Assembly (NCBI RefSeq): GCF_043641665.1
Contig: NC_092182.1
Coordinates: 20,335,241-20,399,240, forward strand
DNA from: Enoplosus armatus
Taxonomy: Eukaryota > Chordata > Actinopteri > Centrarchiformes > Enoplosidae
Direction of reading: 5' to 3'
DNA length: 64,000 nt
This document shows positions 60,110 through 64,000 of this stretch, in pieces. Below the pieces are notes generated by a model. The model was not told where the DNA came from. It ran no database searches and worked only from the letters and a program-made list of their open reading frames with translations. Every line of letters starts with the position of its first letter. The first letter of the stretch is position 1. The position numbers and the translations under genes are program-made.

Positions 60110-62940
60110 GCATTCAATAAGGAACTCTGGCTGAAACACACTGTCATTGTTGAATTTGACATGGATTAGGTTTCCCTTTTTTTTCTTTTTTTTTCTGGGG
60201 TAATATTTTCTACTGTGCGATGGAGTGAGTGGAGTGTGACCAGACACATTCATTCACTGAGGACAGGTTGTAGGAAGTTTAACCCTGGGCCTTGAGTTTG
60301 ATGAAGGAAGTAATAAAATAAAACTTAAGGGCTCTACATCAAGCACAGCGCGGTGTTAAATGTACTGTTCTCCACCGTACACATAACTCTGGGCAATAAA
60401 TGGTGTTTTTGTTCAGGCTTGTGTTGCCAACAGATTGTCCACAAAACTCTGCTGCTTTCTGTATATTACCTTGTCTGGAACATCTTTCTCTGGATTATGA
60501 CCGTCCGGTAATGTTAGGTAATGCACATAGACCCACTGAGGGCTTTTCATTGAATGAAATTTATGAGGGTGCTGCCTGTTGAATTTATGTAACTAAATGT
60601 ACCTGTATTGATACACAGTACAAAGTGCCTTCGACAGATCTGCGGGGATCCGGGTTATACAATGCATTTCTCCCCTGTGTGAATATTTGATAAAGAGGGA
60701 AAGAGCTTACTGCATATCCCAGTGTCTCTGTGGATATAGTGGGGATAAAAGCCCCACATTTCTCCTCTCACTTCTCTAAGACTCAAATGGTTTTGTAACG
60801 CTCTCTGTTCTGTGGTCTCACATGAGTTATGGCATGTTTTGACTTATCCTCAACCTTCAAATATTGCCGTTTTTTAATATATACAAGTGTGAGAAAAAAG
60901 GAGACTCGGCATCATTTGTCATTGTCATTTTAGAGACTAGATAGTAATGCAAAATTAGAATTCTTGTAATTAATTATATTATTATCTAAGAGAACCAGTG
61001 CCCCCTCCTCTCCACACTCCACCCCTCCTCCCTCCCCCTCTGTGTATTATTCATCATAGAGGACTCCTGCCCTGCTTCCCCGGGCTATTTTTACCCAGCA
61101 TGCCCGTCACATTAACTGAGAGCCCCAATCCCCTGCTGCTCCCAACAGCAAGCCTCCCTCCATCTGGATCATGGATTACATCCCTCTTTTTCTACCCTTT
61201 CTCCTACTCTTGGTACCTCTGAGCCCCCCCTTTACATCCCTCCATCTCTGTTTTTATCCCCACTTCTTCACCACTCCACTAACCCTCCCGCTCTCCATTC
61301 CTGTCCTCTGTCTTATGTCTTTCAATCATTCATATTAGTATTCCCAGTCCCCCGGGAATACTCACTACACATCTCTTCAGAGCACAGTCATCGCCTGCTG
61401 AGCTGGTGTAACGGCGTGGCTGACATACCCAGCTGCACATATCAGTCACTATCTCAGTCACTAGTTTCATTGTTTACAGTAAAGTCCTGCGATGTTGACA
61501 TGAAGTTTAAAAGTACTTTCAGCCAATGCATATAGTCTCTGATTTGCTAAACTGTAAGTCAGCACACAAACCTGACGTGGATATCCAGGCAGATGCTGAG
61601 CTGAGGCTGACTTGATCACAATAGTGTGAAAATGATTTTGCAGTGTATTCCATTAAGGGGCAGACGTTACGAGATTGTCCTCCCATGAACGACAGCATCA
61701 GCCGTTTGCATGTTTAGGACGCATGTTTATGTTTATATAAGTGACAAAGCCCTCTAGTGGCATTTGTAATTATGACAGGAGCAAAGGAGGAAGTCAGGTG
61801 ACGTCATTATAGAGCGACAAGTCAGCGTAGAGAATAGGGCTGTCACTTTTTATCCGAAATTTGTGCCTCAGTAAACTAAGCTAGTAATGTTATGTTATTT
61901 ACTACGAAAATGGAGGACACTAGCGAGCAAAGGCGTCCTGGCCGGACAATCACGACACCAAAGCATCTTTGGCAATTATGTTCTGCAATTCTTGTTACTT
62001 TGGCCCAATGTGTTGTTCAAATTGGTTTAAATTTTCACTATAATCAACCCGACAATTGTAATTTCCTACAAGTCCTCCAAATAAGACAGCGTTGTTGGTC
62101 CATGCAGCTCTAACAGTGTGACGACATCATTTGTTTGTTCCTTTTAAAACTGTTTGAGGTTAAGTTTAGGGAAATATCATGGTTTGGGTTAAAAGTACTT
62201 TGTTAAGGGATCTTCATCGTCAGAGTTATAATAAAAAACGTGGTTAAGGTTATGGAATGATTGTGGTCATAGCTGAAGAAATCCTTGGCTGCATATTTTA
62301 TGTTTGTATATGTATATGTTAATATAAATCCATATAACATCATTGGATTTTTTTCCAATATTAATATTAAAGTTATACTTTATTTAAAGAAATACAAACA
62401 ACAGAGCGTTTGATAACAGCCCCCATACGAATCAATCATCAAAAGCAAAGACCAATGACAGCCCAGCAAACAGTGCATTTGTCCAATCAAACATAAGAAG
62501 AAGAGTAAAGAAGAGAACTGTCAGTCATCGTTATCTTTGTCAACTTGCACGTCAGTGGCCTCCGCCCAGGGACTACAGAAATTGTACATTGTCCGTGTTA
62601 AATAAACAATAAAAATGAAAGTGACATCTCTCCCAAATGCCTATTGAGCCATGTAACAGCAATTTAAAGGCATTAACTCATTCAAATTCCTTTGAAAACC
62701 ACATATATTATTTTTTTGTTTATTAATTACATTTCTGGTTTTATGAAAAGCTGTACTTTTAGTTTTAGTATCATTTGGAGATGATTCAGTCTTGGTAGTC
62801 CAATATGTAGACTCCACTCCTCCATCTGAATAGATCGTAGTCGTTCATCCCCCATCAAAGAGGAAAGTTGTAGAAGGTGCAGTGTGTAGGCTTGGATATG
62901 ATGGGAAAAAGCAGTAGCTATATTTAGTCTGCACTATAAT
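60110..62940. other. Intronic stretch without a recognised gene
   Basis: A C-rich pyrimidine tract at 60,998-61,290 (CCCCTCCTCTCC-type runs) and A+T-rich sequence after it. A 73-codon frame at 61,892-62,113 has no recognised domain. No exon called. Confidence 0.4.
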
Positions 62941-62941
62941 A

Positions 62942-62961
62942 AACACACACACACACACACA
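62942..62961 (+). repeat. (AC)n microsatellite
   Basis: Ten AC units. Confidence 0.9.
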
Positions 62962-64000
62962 TTGACCAGTGAATGACAATATAGTAAAGAGAAGATGGTT
63001 AAAATGAAGAGGTGGAAATGCATCATTTAATAAAAGCAGAGACGTGGTAGTTTTCCATTTGGTAATGGAAATAGAGCCTCTATTGATATTCTCTCTCCCA
63101 AAAATTATGTGTTCCCAACCAGGACTTGAAGTTAAGCTTTTGGCTCTAATCTTCTTTTTTAAGAACAACAACCAGGTTTCCAACAGGGAATTGCAGGGGT
63201 ACAAACAAAAACAAGCTGTCCTTGTTTTGTTCTCTGCCTGTGAGTCCAGTACAGGCCACAAAACCAATGTAGGGAAACTCCTTCATTTTGGTAAATATGC
63301 TTATTTGCTGTATCCACAGTGAGATGAGAAGATCAGTATCAGTTTCATTGGTCCAGGATGTGTTTGAGGTGGCTCCTTCAAACGGGGGCATGCATGTCCG
63401 CGCTCCTCCTCCTCTCCCTCCTCTTGTTTACTCAGTGACTAATGAACGGACTTCATTTGTGTATCATTAGAGTTCAGAGAGTCACTTGTTTATGTACTGG
63501 ATGCTGACAGAATACAGTGCACGCCCAAATATGACCACAAATACATTCTCACAGCCGTATATCCACACACACGCAATTTACGATCATATACATATGCACA
63601 TGGATGCAGATTGTCCATTCATGTTCAAATGTATCAAGATGAAAGAAGTTTAACTGAGTGGACGGACATCATGTTTATAGAAGAAGCTGTAATGCACATA
63701 TACAAGTGTGCACTCACATTATGTACAAAAATACAAACAATTTCATATATTATATGGTAATATTTTTAAGAATCAAACATTAAAATAGATTGCAGGACAT
63801 TTTATAGTTTGCCCTTCAAGTTATTTCAGTTTGTAATTATTTTTTTTTCAATGAAGAGAGAGTACAATTCCTGAAATACTGAAATAGATTTATGCGGCCC
63901 TAGTGACAGGACATTTTTACATAAAAGCAATCCTAGGGCACGATGCCATTTAATTTCCAATGAGTTCCCTATCCCTCATCAAATAAACAGGGCCTCCTCT
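62962..64000. other. End of window, no recognised gene
   Basis: Overlapping frames of 81-140 codons near 62,845-63,470 lie on both strands and have no domain. Nothing else supported. The next exon of the slc12a5-like gene is not seen before the window ends. Confidence 0.4.

Noticed and set aside
61892..62113. 73-codon frame starting near ATGGAGGACACTAGCGAGC
   Set aside because: The first residues looked protein-like, but no family was recognised and no donor or acceptor context supports an exon.
1..64000. CRISPR arrays, bacterial operons or prophage
   Set aside because: No regularly spaced direct repeats or dense open frames; gene structure and repeats are those of a vertebrate.

Overview
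The window looks like nuclear DNA from a teleost fish, probably a percomorph. It is A+T-rich, its genes are split by GT-AG introns, it has many (CA/TG)n microsatellites, and it is full of short interspersed repeats I recognise from fish genomes. Coding sequence is sparse. I can support five loci: a NAT8/camello-type N-acetyltransferase, two paralogous lipocalins of the saxitoxin/tetrodotoxin-binding (PSTBP) / tributyltin-binding type, an adenosine receptor of the A1/A3 class, and the first exon of a gene that best fits the K-Cl cotransporter KCC2 (slc12a5).

Layout. Positions 1-19,000 hold no gene I can support. They are a patchwork of microsatellites, Tc1/mariner remnants, a tRNA-derived SINE, LINE-like 3' tails and several fish repeat families. 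The nat8-like gene lies on the minus strand: its single coding exon is at 19,003-19,674 and its likely untranslated first exon and CpG-rich promoter are near 21,480-21,700.

From 23,046 to 33,215 is a lipocalin cluster. Two six-exon genes on the plus strand (23,139-25,448 and 30,786-32,786) each sit behind a nearly identical promoter block. Two decayed pieces of further copies lie near 26,098-26,345 and 32,968-33,215. A two-exon adenosine receptor gene on the minus strand (28,882-27,747) sits between the two lipocalins. The lipocalins encode secreted ligand-binding proteins, and the receptor is a plasma-membrane GPCR. Nothing in the sequence shows a functional link between them.

From about 34,980 a CpG-rich promoter leads into a 163-bp first coding exon on the plus strand (35,236-35,398). 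Its peptide starts with an RFTV motif, as in the KCC2a isoform. The remaining 28.6 kb to the window end shows no convincing exon and is read as a long first intron. It carries repeats, microsatellites and a few low-repeat stretches that could be regulatory, including a perfect RFX-type X-box palindrome at 57,095-57,108.

The most interesting signals are the mosaic divergence of the two lipocalins (some intron sequence is more conserved than exons 2 and 3), a 21-nt shift at the exon 4 acceptor, a complete 400-bp inverted-repeat element just after lipocalin 1, and the RFTV-bearing first exon. I see no clearly new biological system. Repeat family assignments rest on recognition and on within-window comparison, not on a database search.
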